Shown here: piece after piece, positions 43,847 to 56,833 of the stretch | Layout of the letters: the number at the start of each line of letters is the position of its first letter | Numbering within the stretch: the stretch's first letter is position 1 | From: Poa pratensis | Lineage: Eukaryota > Streptophyta > Magnoliopsida > Poales > Poaceae | DNA: 64,000 bases | Assembly: GCA_947311845.1 (NCBI GenBank) | Contig: CAMZMU010000041.1 | Coordinates: 135,638,965 to 135,702,964, forward strand | Direction: 5' to 3' | Notes under the pieces: model-generated | Database searches by the model: none | What the model was told of the DNA's origin: nothing | The model's input: only the letters and a program-made list of their open reading frames with translations | Translations under genes and position numbers: made by a program

Positions 43847-46178
43847 GTTGTTGCCATCACCGGGGTATGCAGCTTGTGAAGCGGTGACTAGAAGAAAATT
43901 ACGACAGTAATCCCTACATACTTCACTTGTAGGAGTACTTCGTTGGGTAAATTACTATACACAGATTCCTTGCTCCTTTTAGGGCTTGCTTGCTTATGTG
44001 AAACAATCTAATAATGTGTTTGATCAAATTCAGTGGAAATTCACGGACATGGTGCAGTTACATGGCACAATTTCTTTAACCAACCGATGATTTCTGTGTG
44101 TTCTTCGGTTCTAAAATACTAGGCTTTCTAATGTGCAAGTTCTTCGCTTGACTTCTCATTTTAAATCTGAATCAGGCGACTGACCATCCAGATATTAAAA
44201 GAATATACACACCATCCACATAGCAAAAATGTTGACTCAACATTCACATATGGCACAAATAACGTTGAGCAATGGCTTCATCTCTCATCAGATTTGAACC
44301 GAGAGTTTGAGAACTATATCTCAAACTAGTAGCTACTGATGGTGGCCCGCCGTGGTTCATATGTCCACAATAAAACGTGCTTGCTTCCATCATTCTATTG
44401 TCTTAATTTGGAGATATGGAGTGAGCGCAACTCGTGAGTCTATCACATTCCCACCATGCTCCTAATCAATAATCATCATCTCAAGAATTAAGCACCGAAA
44501 AGAAACCCTCGTGGGAGCAAAATACCGCGGTAATTTGATATCGAAACACCAGAACTTACGTATCTTTGTGACCTTGGAGTCGAGTCACACGGGTGTAAGT
44601 TGTAGCATTGTGACTCCAAACCTTTTTATCAATTTATTTTATGAAATAAACAAGCAAAAGCTGCGACGTTGGAAGAATGAAGTATCGGGCACCACTGAAG
44701 TTAAAAAACAGTCTCGCTAAATTCTCGGTTAGATGGGATTTTTCGCGAATCTCATGCAACTGAAATGTTCCCAATTGTGATAGGAATTTCACAAGTCTAG
44801 CAACCGAAATTTTCGCACTGAATTTTTCTAGTTACAGGTGGTAGGTGGATACTTGTGTGGTGGTGGGGTGCTCGGCTCCAGATGGCCAGTTGTGGTCGCT
44901 CGTATGTCGTCGCTCACGCCGGTATCAGGTGGGTGTGGAGGCAGCTAAGCGACAGTGCGCCGGTGGAGGCCAGACCAGGGCCAGGCGGGCCTAGGTCTGG
45001 CGGCGGCGGTGGCCACGAGCGTGTGGGTCAGACCAGGGCTAGGCGGGCCTAGGTCTGGTGGCTACATTGTGGGCCCATCTGGGCCCGAGCTCGGTGGGCC
45101 CCGTACCCGACGTGCTCGTCGCTCTACTGCTGATGCGCCATCCCTGACCGTGCGCGCACGAGCTGGACTTGGGCTTTCGGCTTGGGTCAGGCGGCGCTCC
45201 CGGGGCTTCTTGGCCAGGATCGGTTGGGTAGTGTGATAGGTGCCCGGGAGAAATCCTTGCTGACATGCTCGGCACCGGCGCGGTGGCACTCGCGGGCGTC
45301 GCCATTCCTCCTTGGAGGGCGTCGTGGGTACCCCCTCTCCGCTCCCTTCCGAGTGCCGGAGGAAACCCTAGGACTGGCTAGCTAGTCCGGGCAGCAGTGT
45401 CGTGTTTACATCGCATCCCTTCCTGAAGGTTCTGCCTTGGCACTCGGGGATCCTTGGTCCATTAAGCGTGGTCGTGGCTGCTTGGAGGACGTATTGGTGG
45501 ATGGTTGCCATCTCGCTTAGTCGTTGTGTCGCTCTCCGAGTTGCATCGCTTTTATTTTTTGTTGGGTATGTTTGTGAAAGCCTATTTCAAGGAGTTAGAA
45601 GAAAAAAAAATAGCCGCCTCGTTGAAAATTGAACCATCTAGAGTGCAGCACGTACGTACGTCCCAGAGCAAAAGCAGCAATGCACGATCAATCGACCACC
45701 CACACCCATCAATCCAGCGCGAGCCATCTCTCATCCGTGGAGTAACATTCCGCCTGACGGCGTGGCATGCGTGCAGCGCAGGCGCGCGCAGCTGTACCGC
45801 TACAGTGCTCCTTAGCTGGTCTGCCAATTTTTACAGCCCGGTACTGTAGTAATAATTGCAACTGGAGTTGGTTGCTGGTTTACCCCTTTGCCGCCCGCCT
45901 CTCCGTGCCCAAAAAATCGTTTTCGCGCCGCGCGCGCGCACACCCATTGGCTCACCGACAGGAGTGGCCCACCTCAAAATCTCAACGCAGGCCCCACATG
46001 GCAGCGACCTTCCCAAGGTCAGCGCCGCGTCGCCCGCTCCAGTGTCCGGGCGAACGAACGCCGTAACGAACGCTTCTCTCTCCGAATCTCCGTACCACTT
46101 TCTCTCTCTACAGCACAGCACGATCTGCCCCTGTCACAAGTCACACACCAACTCTCTCGACGTAGCACGCACGCTCTC
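43847..46178. other. Intergenic, upstream of AM1
   Basis: No gene recognised. GC content rises after 44,850. There is a short 58-bp-period repeat at 44,971-45,058, and an ACGTACGTACGT run at about 45,650. From about 45,890 onward the sequence has CT-rich, promoter-like character leading into the AM1 transcription unit. Confidence 0.4.
44971..45058. repeat. Two 30-bp direct repeats with inverted ends
   Basis: CAGACCAGGGCCAGGCGGGC and the following CTAGGTCTGG occur at 44,971-45,000 and again at 45,029-45,058 with one mismatch. Within each copy the ends CAGACC and GGTCTG are inverted repeats. Confidence 0.7.
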
Positions 46179-46402
46179 TATTTAATCCCGCCCACGGGAG
46201 ATCGGCGGGGAGAGAGGGAGAAGGAGGGTGGGAGAAACCCAGAACCTCGCGCCGCGATGAACTCGTCACTAGCCTGAAATCTCCCACCTTTCGGATCTCT
46301 CCCAGTTCCTCCGATTTACTATTATTCCGCCACCAAATCCCGCCCCATTCCGGCCTCTAATATATATTTACTCCCGGCGATCCGACGCGCGGCGGCAGCA
46401 CG
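46179..46402 (+). promoter_or_regulatory. AM1: AM1 core promoter and 5' non-coding exon
   Basis: TATTTAAT at 46,179-46,186 is the best TATA box; transcription would start around 46,210. The 5' non-coding exon then ends at 46,402 with CACG followed by GTGAGT. The leader intron is 46,403-47,158 (acceptor TGCGGCAG), followed by 34 nt to the ATG at 47,193. Two AATCCCGCCC boxes (about 46,184 and 46,336) resemble E2F sites. An alternative TATA-like TAATATATATT at 46,359 would leave an implausibly short first exon. Confidence 0.5.
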
Positions 46403-47192
46403 GTGAGTCGACGAGTGTTCTTGAGGTTTTTCGAAATTAAGCACGCACGCGTGCGTCTGCGTGTGCGCGTGAGGATTTCCGATCTCTTTCTGCCTGCGTT
46501 TTCTGGTGTTCTCTGCGGCGGATCCGTTCTCCGATCCTTGTGGTGCGAAGCGGCGAGATTGATTTTCCTCTTCCTTTTTCCGGTGCTCTCGTCGGTGCGT
46601 CTGTCTTTCGTGTTTTGGTCGTCGATCGGGAGGAGGGCCTGCAGGAACTGGGAGGCGCGGATCAGTTCGTACTACCGCCCTGCGCGAAATCCTTGCCAGC
46701 CCGAAAGCTGCTTTGATCTGGCTGCGAAAGCGTGGAGTTTCCCCGATCCCTTCTGCTACTTCTCTTGGATTTTTTCGCTGCTTTTCCAGGGCCTCTCCCC
46801 TTCTTTTTCCGATCATCGCACGGCACGGCGAGCCGCACCGGCAGCAGTACGATCTACCCACATGCGCTGCTGCTGCTCGACGCAATGCCTTCCTCGCGCG
46901 CGCGAGCGTCTGGTTCGTCGATCGTTTTGGTCCCGTGTTCATGCTTTTGCTTTGGGGCATCTTCCCGATTTTTTCGCATGCTTTTTTTGGTCGGTGATGG
47001 CAGGATAGAATCCTATAGGGTTTTACTTGTTGCGCCAGATTTGTTGCAGTTTACTCGCGCGTCCCAAATCTGCTAGTACTAGCACTTCGTAAATTGCAAG
47101 GCGGATCGACGGGTGGTTGGTTAATCCTGGCGCTTTTGTTTGTTTGTTGTTGCGGCAGACAAGGAGGCTCTGACGCACGCGCGCGGAGGCAG

Positions 47193-50100
47193 ATGGACGC
47201 GGAGACGGCGGCTCCTCCATCCGCGGCTCGCCTACAGCTGGATTCGCCCATGGTACGTGACCTGCGTACGATCCACAAGAGCACCAGCTTTTCTTCCGGT
47301 TCCTTTTTCCTTTTTGTTCATCCGGGGCGATCTGTTCGATCCGTTTTGCGTGTTCTGCCTGTGAACGTTACGGTCTGATAGGATGGGATATTTCACGCAT
47401 GCCGCAAGCATGGTCTAGTAGATGCTGCTGTGTCAGTGTTAATTTGTTACGTCAATGAAGTAGATGGATGCGATAAATGGAGTAATTATTTTAATTTATT
47501 ACATGTGCACGCAATTCACACGATTTTAGTATATTTGTGTTGCCAAAGTTAGTTAAAATCCGAAACTGGAGTGGAATGCTAGATCCGCCCCCCATGCTAA
47601 AGTGGAATGTGATTTGCCAATTGAATGAGAAGAATGCTGTTTGCAAACAATAATGTTGTTACTTGGAGTAGTAGGAGTATAATTGCTATTGAAGATGTTC
47701 CTGTTTGGTGTTAGGGTGCAATGCCAGGTTCTTATGCTAGTCTGTTGATGTTGCATCATGAACCTGTAAATTTTAGGTATTTTGTGCAATTGATACTTGA
47801 ACATTTTACAAGTGGGAGTCTACTTACACTAGGGGACTTCAAATTTGCAGCCCAATACTAATTCAGTCTTTGAAATTTGCTTCGATTTAGTCGTCTCATC
47901 GTCCGGAGTCTTAAAATGTATGGCCAACGTGGACAATCTTCAAACTAATAGTGTCAAATCTGAATTATGAATTTTCACATGTGCTGAGAACTAATGAGGA
48001 ATACACCAAACCCCCGAACGGAGAACAGACCAACCGCACCTTGTAGGCAAAATCCAGTCTCAGCTTTGTCAGGTTGTCCAACAAGAACAGGAAACAATAT
48101 GTTCTGAAGGTACAGCACTAGGTACAACAAAAATATGAAGTTTGACTCTGATAGGTTTGAGGTACAACTAGAACAGGTATGCATGTGTGATGTCTCTTCA
48201 CAAGACTAGGTCCTCCCATCCCACGCACATACACTGCACGTTCACTCGCCAAAGCATTTCCATTTCAGTCTTACCGTGTTCTGCTTTCTTCTCTTTACAC
48301 GAACCATACATCTGCCTCACCTGTTCTGACAGTACAACTTTTTCCAGAGGCCACAGGTGATCAAGTTCTGCTACCGGAAGAGGCCTACAGGGCACAGCAG
48401 AAACGGCAAGGATGATAGCAGCCAGGACCCCAAGAGCCAATCCCCCAGCTCGCCCTTGAGCAGACAGAGCCTGTCCGTGTCTGCCATTCCCACCTACCAA
48501 GCTGGTGAGCAATGCTGGTCTCAGACATTCGTTTTTGTGAAACCTTCCATTCCTGTGTATGTCAAGTTGTTGATATTATGGTTTTCACTTGGTGATTTGG
48601 TGTGATCAGGAGGGTTCTACGAGATCGACCACGAGAGGCTGCCCCCTAGAACACCAATCCATCTCAAGTCCATACAGGTTGTGAAGGTGAGGATTTTGTT
48701 TTCCCTCTGTTGCCCACAGGGGTTTTCCTGAAGTCTGAAGTGTTTGATTTGGTTTGTCTCCGATGTGACTTTTGTGCTGGGTATGCAGGTGAGTGAGTAC
48801 ACGAGCCTCGACGTCACCGTGAGCTTCCCGTCCCTCCTGGCGCTCCGGAGCTTCTTCTCCTCATTCCCGGAGCCCAGCGCCGGGCCGGAGCTTGACGAGC
48901 GCTTCGTCATGAGCAGCAACCACGCCGCGCGCATCCTGCGCCGCCGGGTGGCCGAACAGGAGCTCGAGGGCGAGATGCACCAGGACAGCTTCTGGCTTGT
49001 CAACCCCTGCCTCTACGACTTCAGCGCGTCGTCCCACCCGGCAACGCTACCTGACGCGCTGTCGTCGCCTGAAGCTCCACCGGCTCAGCCGAAGGCGCCG
49101 GCACCCAGTTCCTGCCTCATTGACACCCTGAAGTGCGATGGTGCCGGGTGGGGCGTGCGGCGCCGCGTCAGGTACATTGGCCGGCACCGCGATGTTTCCA
49201 AGGAGGCCAGCATCGGCGGCTACGAAACAGAGGCCAGCGTCAAGGAGCAGCTGCGTCCGGCGCAGCAGGAGGATAAGAGGAGCTCTGTCAGCGGCAAGAG
49301 GAAGCGGGGCGAGTCAGAGAGAAGCAACGACAAGCCCAGCTACGAGAGGAGGGCGAAGAAGAAGAAGACATATAAGAGTCCCAAGAAGCAGAAGAAGCGC
49401 AACGTGGAGTCTAAAGACGGCGACCCTCGGCGCGGCAAGGAGCGGTGGTCGGCCGAGCGCTACGCGGCGGCGGAGAGGAACCTGCTCGAGATCATGCACT
49501 CCAGCGGCGCCAGCTTAGGCGCCCCGGTGATGCGGCAGGCGCTGCGGGACGAAGCCCGTAAGCGCATCGGCGACACCGGTCTCCTCGACCACTTGCTTAA
49601 GCACATGGCCGGAAGGGTTCCGGATGGCAGCACCGAACGGTTTCGCCGCCGCCATAACGCGGATGGCGCCATGGAGTACTGGCTGGAGCCAGCCGATCTG
49701 GCCGAGGTGCGGCGGGAAGCCGGCGTATCTGACCCGTACTGGGTGCCGCCGCCTGGGTGGAAGCCCGGTGATGACGTGTCACCAGCTGCCGGTGATCTTC
49801 TGATCAAGAGGCAGGTGGAGGATCTCGCCGAGGAGCTCAATGATGTTAAAAGGTATCCATTTCTTCATCTCTCCGTTGCTGTTTCCTCTTCTTGGTTCGC
49901 CTATCGGTGTGCAAATTTACTGATGCCAATATTATTCCCCTTCATCGTAATTGCAAGGCACATGGAGCAGCTGAGTTCCAACATGGTGCAACTGGGCAAG
50001 GATGCGAAATCTGAGGCAGAAAGTGCTTACAGTTCATGGAAGGTAACCATGCACAGTATAAGATCCTCTCGATTTCCCTATCCAAGCATCTCCCCTCTGC

Positions 50101-52411
50101 TCTTTTTTCTCTGCTTCTGAAGAAAGATGATTTCAAATCCAAAAAGTTATTTTCATGGGATAAAAACACACAGTTAACAACATACATTCATCCCCCAAAA
50201 AGGAATAAGTTAACAAGATACACATGGGTATTTGTTTGGATAGCTAGCAGCTTCTTCAATTGATCAGATGTTCTCTTTATAGTGCTAGTCTAAATTCGGT
50301 TTCTTGTGAAGTTCTTATGGGTACATTAATAACAATGGCATGCAGGGACCTGCATATTTAGTATTCAGTTGATCAAATGCTCTCTTTATAGTGCTAGTCT
50401 AAATTCTGTTTCTTGTGAAGTTCTTATGGGTACATTAATAACAATGGCATGCTGGGACCTGCATATTGTTGCCATCTTTAGTTCTTCTCAGTCTCTGAAG
50501 AGCGATGCTATGCATACGACGGTTTCCATCCGATCACTGCCCGACGAAACATCTGCACCATCGGGTTGTTTCGGTTTTTCAATCTGTTTGGCTTGGGATA
50601 GTATTATACCAGAATCGGATGGAAACCGTCGTATGCATACCTATTTCGGTCTCTGAAAGAGCATAAGAAACTGCTTATATTTAGAGGAAATAATCATTTT
50701 TGCACATAACCTTTTCTGAAATGCATTTGCAATCATCTTTTAATATTGTCTCCCACTAGCAATGTATAATAATATGTTAAGAACATAGTATTCAGTTATG
50801 AAATTGGTTTCATTGTTCTGGTCTGCCCTTCACTACTGTAGGCTATACCACTCTTTTGCTTGTTTTGGTGTACTAACTTCATTTATTTCTCAGGAGAAGT
50901 ACCAAAAGGTGGTTAAGGCTAATGAAAAGCTAGATAAGCAGATTTTGTCTTTGAAGGTAATTAATTACATGCATGCAAAAACCACTGTCCACCTTTAGAA
51001 ATTCTAAAGTCCATCCCAAACTGAACAAATAATACATGTGAGTGTGAGTTTTCTAAGAGAATTGTCATAGTTGATCAATATTTGAGCCGTTTTACTGGTT
51101 TAAAAAAAATATGTGAGCCGTTTTCAGTATATAGTATACACCTGCACTGCACACCATTCTGGTCAACCATTGGTCACATTTGTTAGCTGCAAGTAAACAA
51201 TGACCTTACTTTGTTGAACTGCAGGACACCTACGAGAACGTGGTTCAGAAAAACAGTAAGTTAAAGAAGGAGGTGCGGTCACTGAAGGTACTCCTCTTGC
51301 TAACTGAGTTTTTCACTATTTGTGTGGAGTGGGACTGTTGCATTGTGCATTTGTGATACCTATCTAACTAAGCAGTGAATTTTGCTAAGAATGTCCAGAT
51401 TTAGTAAACCTGTTCTCTGCGTATTCTGCTGTAGATGTCTTCAGTGCATTTTTAAACTAACTAGTTCTGAGATCAACTGGGTTCTCTTTCAGGATAAGTA
51501 TGAGTTTGTAGTCGAAAAGAATGATAGGCTCGATGAGCAGATGGCTTCTCTCTCTAGCTCCTTCGTGTCTTTGAAGGTAGGAAAGCAGAGCCCTCTTGCA
51601 TACAATTTACTACACTCTGTTTCTGTCTGTGTTCCTGAATGCTGAAATAGCTGCCTCCCTTTGACTTCCACAGGAACAATTTATGTTGGCAAGTAATGGA
51701 GGTAAGCTGAAGATGGGAATAGACCAGGTGGCTGTGGCTCACAATGATGGCAAGCAGGCAATAGGACCTACTGGTGGTGGTGACCAGGGCAGCCAGCGTG
51801 CAGATAGCACCGTCGTCCAAGCCGGCGAGAAGAGGACGACGAGGAAGAGCAGCTTCCGCATCTGCAAGCCACAGGGCACGTTCCTGTGGCCAAGCATGGG
51901 GTCTGGCACGGACATCAGCGGGGGAGGCAGCAGCGGCATCAGCGTCGCCTTTGGCGGGCCACTCCCCCGCAGCCGCCCCAGTATCGGGCCGGGGCTCCCA
52001 CCGTCGTCGCGAGCCCCAGTTGAGGTGTTGATCGAGTCGCCGCTGGACGAGCACGTGATGGGCGGGGGCTACTACTCCACCCCGCCATCGGCGTCGTCCA
52101 CCAACGCCACCAAGCTGCTGCCCCTGTCCAGCCCCAGGTCGCCCCTCAAGCCACAGCCACTCTTCAGCGCCTTGCACTCCTTCGCCGGCCTCACCTTGCG
52201 CCATATGGTTAGTACTCATGTCAGACACTTGCTTGCGCTGCCTCTTCATCTCCTTGCCAGCACGCTGATCAAATGCATGTTTGGCACGCAGGATTCGCCG
52301 TCGGCGCTGCCGTCACCGTGCGGTGCTAGTCTGCTGCAGGAGGGGAGGATGGCCATGCCCAACGCGGAGGTGGGCACTGAACTGGCCCTGGGCACTCCCT
52401 ACTACTGCTGA
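47193..52411 (+). CDS. AM1: AMEIOTIC1 / SWITCH1 / DYAD homologue, meiotic entry and cohesion regulator
   Basis: Ten coding exons: 47193-47252, 48348-48504, 48610-48686, 48789-49852, 49958-50042, 50894-50956, 51225-51287, 51493-51576, 51674-52207 and 52292-52411. All have GT-AG introns and join in frame to 768 codons. The N-terminal SWI1 signature is YEIDHERLPPRTPIHLKSIQ, then EYTSLDVTVSFPSLLALRSF (residues about 75-120). A lysine/arginine-rich nuclear-localisation region covers residues 265-316. The conserved block ERWSAERYAAAERNLLEIMH through DPYWVPPPGWKPGD covers 316-416, followed by a coiled coil (about 455-551) and a Ser/Gly/Pro-rich tail. Plant AM1/SWI1 proteins are nuclear, act in pre-meiotic and early prophase I cells, and (Arabidopsis SWI1) protect cohesin from WAPL. 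Length is close to that of cereal homologues. No stop or frameshift is seen; likely functional. Confidence 0.93.
50260..50468. repeat. Tandem duplication of 99 bp in AM1 intron
   Basis: 50,260-50,358 and 50,369-50,468 are nearly identical (I count four mismatches), starting TTGATCA and ending GACCTGCATATT. Period 109 bp. Confidence 0.85.
50509..50639. repeat. Perfect 26-bp inverted repeat in AM1 intron (hairpin)
   Basis: The left arm 50,509-50,534 (TATGCATACGACGG...CCGAT) and right arm 50,614-50,639 are exact reverse complements, 79 bp apart. Imperfect direct repeats GTCTCTGAAGAGC and GTCTCTGAAAGAGC lie just outside (about 50,491 and 50,651). It may be a small foldback MITE or a hairpin RNA source. 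Confidence 0.7.
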
Positions 52412-53970
52412 GCCCCTTCCCCTGCATATGCCTACCGGATATGGCTTTTCTCTTACAATCGGTACGGTGATGATACCATAAGATAAAAATTGCACAAAAC
52501 ATAGAGAGGATAAGGTAAAGAAACAAAAAATAGATTAAGGAAATTGAGAAAAACTACTACATGATCTTGGTTATTGGTTACAGTTACACCTGGTTTCTCC
52601 GGTAGCAGTTTGCACGATTATTTGGTCAGTTTTCTAGTTCGTGTCAAGTATGTATTGGTTGATGACTTGCCAACACCTGGTGACTTCAGTATGTCTGTTG
52701 CTTCGACTGCCCTTTTTGTGACACTTTTGAATTTTGAAGTGGAATGTGTCTGTTTTGTGGGCTCTATTATTTTATTTTTTACTTCTGTTGCACTTCTATA
52801 TCCTCAGAATCAACAAGTTGCAAACAGATGACAAGTAGTATCGTCTCCGTTCTTTCTCACTTACTACTACCGCAGTCATATTATTTCAGTTTGATCACCA
52901 TGCGACTATTTTCCTTGCAAAGAAGACAATTTATTATCATTTGCCTCTATATTTAGATGATTCACACAACCATAATTTATTACATTTAAAGTACAATGGG
53001 CGAAACCAACCAAGACTACTAGAAAGATGGTGACAACAAACACCTATTGAAATGGTGGTTGCTTCAACAACCAAAGGCCACACGTGAAACACCAATGTAA
53101 GCAAGTGGCGGTCTTCACCTTTCAATGAAACACGTTCGAGTACATGACACATATGCACCGACATTACCTCATCTAATTAATCATGGTCAAATCAAGGATT
53201 TCCATCCTCAAATGTAGTTATGGAAAAACATACCACCACTTCTACTACATAGATGGACATGTGGGTTTGTATAAAGAATTACTAACGACGACGTAACCTG
53301 GCAACAATGAGAGGCATATGAAATACAACACTATTTGAAAGTATACTTTCATCAACAAAGAATAACATGGTATCGATTACTAACATGCAAGCAACACTGA
53401 AATGTTACTAAGTGTTCTGATCTACATAAATTATAAGGGGGAGCCAAAGTCGATGATGAAGTGGTGATGATGAAGGTGGTGTTTGTGATGATGCTTCCCA
53501 CATCGAGGCGGCGTTGGTGTCATCAATGGCGGTGATTTTCACCTCTTGGAGACAGTAGAGCGACAAAATATGCCCTCTCTCGGAGTAGGAGAAGACCTTC
53601 GGGTTTCCTGTTGCCTCTAGAGGTCATGCGGAAATCAAGGTGTGCATCCTTGAAGTTAATACACATGTACATAAAAGGGCCATGACCTGGAGGCGCACAT
53701 AAGGCCCACGCGGCATAGGGTGTGCCTCCGGGCCTTAGCGTGGGCCCCATGGGTCCCACCGGCCTCCACAGGCCCATGACTGCCTTTTGAAGGTGTTTTT
53801 CTTTAGTATTTTTATTTCATCATCGTTTTTCTTTTTAGGACAAAATCTGAATCTGCTCTTCAGTGGTATAGTTGTAAAAAATAAATAGAACTAGATTATA
53901 AAATTACACATATAGACAACAAGGTAGATATATTTACTTCCATATTACTTGATACAAAATCCATATATCA
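52412..53970. other. AM1 3' flank and unrecognised sequence
   Basis: AM1 3' UTR probably ends within the first few hundred bases (AAGATAAAAAT-type signals near 52,480). Beyond that I see no gene. A GC-rich patch at 53,680-53,780 (GGGCCCCATGGGTCCC) has retrotransposon-leader character but no paired LTR. Confidence 0.35.
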
Positions 53971-54395
53971 CTTGCCCAGGAATCTCCTAGGCCAGAGGGT
54001 ACTTAATCCCGACAAAGTTGGGACCTTGTTCTTTGTTCACTAGGAGTGGTTCAAAGCCACCATCATAGCCTCTTAACCGAACCCTTCAGCTTTCATCATG
54101 TAGTTATATGGATCAGGTGTACCTCTAATCGCTTGCTCTCCCTAATGACACCAACTACCTCTTTCAAAATCTTAGTCATGCACTTGAAGACACACAACTC
54201 CTCCTCCTTGAGGTAGGAGCTCATATTCCTCTTCCCTGTGCACCATATGAACCCTCTATCAGAGCCATCAATAATTATGATCTCTGAATCAAGGCATTCT
54301 GGATCATCCTCTGTGGGGGTAGGGGCTCCTAAAGGGTCACAAGACCCCATGGCAAACTTGCAAGTAGTCATGCTTAGAAATAAGATGGTATGCAT
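53971..54395 (-). pseudogene. MYB/SANT-like (transposon-associated) protein fragment
   Basis: The minus strand reads LKEEELCVFKCMTKILKEVV, GVIRESKRLEVH, then in another frame PYNYMMKAEGFG, a stop, EAMMVALNH and two stops. The order (LxxAMxxVxxAIRxSxxxExHPxLYxxVMxxxGFxEExMMxALxHLLxxK) is typical of the C-terminal part of plant Myb/SANT-like DNA-binding proteins, many of which derive from PIF/Harbinger transposons. At least three stops or frameshifts are present. The DNA-binding part could not be found upstream. Confidence 0.45.
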
Positions 54396-56479
54396 CTGTA
54401 TATAGTTCTCGATTACCTTTTTTAGGAGCTCATCATCCTTGTTGTGAACCTAGCTAGCAAGGGAAAACAATGTGGTACGTGGGCTTGATGAAACTCAAAC
54501 AAATGTTAAAAGTAAGAGTGAAACAAGGAAGTGAATCAACCTCGGTGTGCCAGATTCCAAGAGTTTGGTATAGGTCTTCTCACACCAACTAGCTCCACTA
54601 AGGTTTCTAAGATTTATCATCCTTACCCACTTGCCCCTCTACTTCCTCATATATATTATCGTACACCTGAGTGAGTGGTTGACATATCAAGGCTACTCTA
54701 TTATAACAAAACCTTGTTCAGAACATTACCTCCTTAAACCCCTTCTCATCTCTACTACTAGTGCCAATGATGTCACACATCTACCTGGGGACGAAAGTGG
54801 ATAAAAGAGATGTCCACGTGAAAGAATTAAACATATCTTGTGTCTTTGCCACTTGGTTAGCCACAGGCTTGACTTCATATAGTGGCTCGGATTCATCACC
54901 AAATTGTGCGCCAGACAAAACTATGGCAACCAACTTACAATAGTCAACATACATGTGCATAATGGGAAACAGTGTGAAACATGCATCCTATGAACACAAT
55001 TGTATTCATAACTTCATGCGTGTAATATAATTCATAAACATATCACAATTGTCATATACAATGGTAAAATTGATAGAAGGATGCATGAGAACTAGTATGT
55101 GTAAATCTAATTCACTTACCTGTATCGATATCCCTTATACATGGACTGCACATTTGTACATGTTTCACCTCTCATTGGAACTAGGTAAGTTAAATACTAG
55201 TTAATTATATCACATGCTTAGATTAAGCTTCGGTGACATCATCGGCCTACAGATCAAACACCTACGCATGTTTGCAAACATCATCGGTCTCCAGATCTTG
55301 AAACTAGAAATACATACACCCATCATCGACAAACATATCAACAACTAAACATGATTACAAAATTACAAGTATCATCGACACACATATCAAATAAGTGCAC
55401 ATGCATACAGATCTAGCACATAAGCATCAACACACATATCCGAGCTAATAGTTGTTGGGTTTGAGCTGACTTACAATAGCCAATAGAGAGAATGGTGAGT
55501 AGGATGCAAACCACATGGATCGTAGAAAGAGGAAGACAATCGGCTATGGCCGATCACCACCGCTAAGCTGAGTGGATGTCACAGCTTAGCTTCTCGTTGG
55601 TGAGGAAGTTTCTAGATGGTGAGAACTCGAGAGCGTGGAGGAAACGGAATGGCAGTGATACTCAGAGGGATTTATAATGACGCGCTTGGGCGGAAGGTTC
55701 CCACACTAGCTCCCACCTACTTCAGTCGAGCTCTCACCACTATATTCTTCGCCAAAGTCAGCCACAAGTCAACCCCTCCCCCTGCGTCCGAGCGAGTCTG
55801 GCTTGCTCAAACGACTGAATCGGCCATTTCTATTGAGGGTTTGAGACTAGCTTAGAGGTTCTTTCAAATTATTGAGGACTAGACCCAAGGCATCATGTAG
55901 GTAATCAAACACCGGAATTTTGCACGATCCTGGTTGGGCTGTATGCGGGGCAACCAATCAAACCAAATATTTCACCACACACACCCCTAGTTCCTCCCAT
56001 ATTCTGATTGAACCACATTCACTATACAATGCTTATATGTAGCAGCCACTGTCTCCTTGCGCGTCCTAGATGTTTTTTCCTTCTTTCTTCCATTTTCTTT
56101 CGTTTCTTTTTCTTCTTTTAGTTTTTTCCTTTTCTTTTTCCTATTTTAGAAGTATATGAATACGTTTTATTTTATTTTTGCTTTTATTTTAATTTTTATA
56201 TTTTTTTCTTTTATTTTCTGTTTTTTGAAACCCTGAACATATTTTGGAACCTATGAACATTTATTTCGAAGTTGTGAACTTTTTTCTTAAAACATAAACA
56301 TCTTTTTCCGAGATGTAAGCATATGTTAAACAATAACGCATTTGAAAATAAATGCATCTTTTTAAAAATACATGAATATTTGTTTTGATACGTATTAATG
56401 CTTGTTTGGAACGTGTGAACTTTTTATCAAACATCAACTTTTTTTAATGCACGAACTTTTTTTTTTCATATGTGAAAAT
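54396..56479. other. No intact gene; degraded, partly low-complexity
   Basis: 54,400-55,500 may include further remnants of the MYB-like gene, but only stop-riddled frames. Around 55,240-55,440 CATCATCGGC/CATCGACACACATATCA words recur. 56,040-56,480 is very T-rich (TTTCTTTTTCTTC) with AACATATTTTGGAACC and TGTGAACTTTTTTC-type words common in decayed grass transposons. Confidence 0.35.
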
Positions 56480-56589
56480 TTTCCCACGTTTTTGCAATGA
56501 ATATTTTGTATTTATTAAACTGATTATATAAAGTGATTACTATTTTTGTAGGATTCACAATAAGAATATAAACCTGTTTGTGGGTCGGC
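56480..56589. repeat. Direct repeat flanking gene copy 1 (left member)
   Basis: About 110 bp (TTCCCACGTTTTTGCAATGA ... AAACCTGTTTGTGGGTCGG) closely matched by 58,270-58,376 on the other side of the gene at 56,834-58,116. Confidence 0.7.
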
Positions 56590-56833
56590 TCATTCACACG
56601 TGAAGCAACTATTAGTGAGCTACGCGCCTACGCCTACGAAGAATGATTTTGTTGTCAAGAGAAAAACGAAGAATGATTCGCAAAGGAAACTACGAAGAAT
56701 CAATCAACTGGACTACATATCGTTCGGCCCAAGTACCCAACACACGGCCAGTCCCAACTCCCAAATCCCAATCCCCTCGCTGCCGCCGCCCGCCACCATC
56801 GTGCCGCCCCGCAGCTCCTCTGTGTCGACCTCC

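Noticed and set aside
46322..47008. 200-codon ORFs around the AM1 leader intron
   Set aside because: They overlap the non-coding exon and its intron and disagree with the AM1 protein; judged chance.
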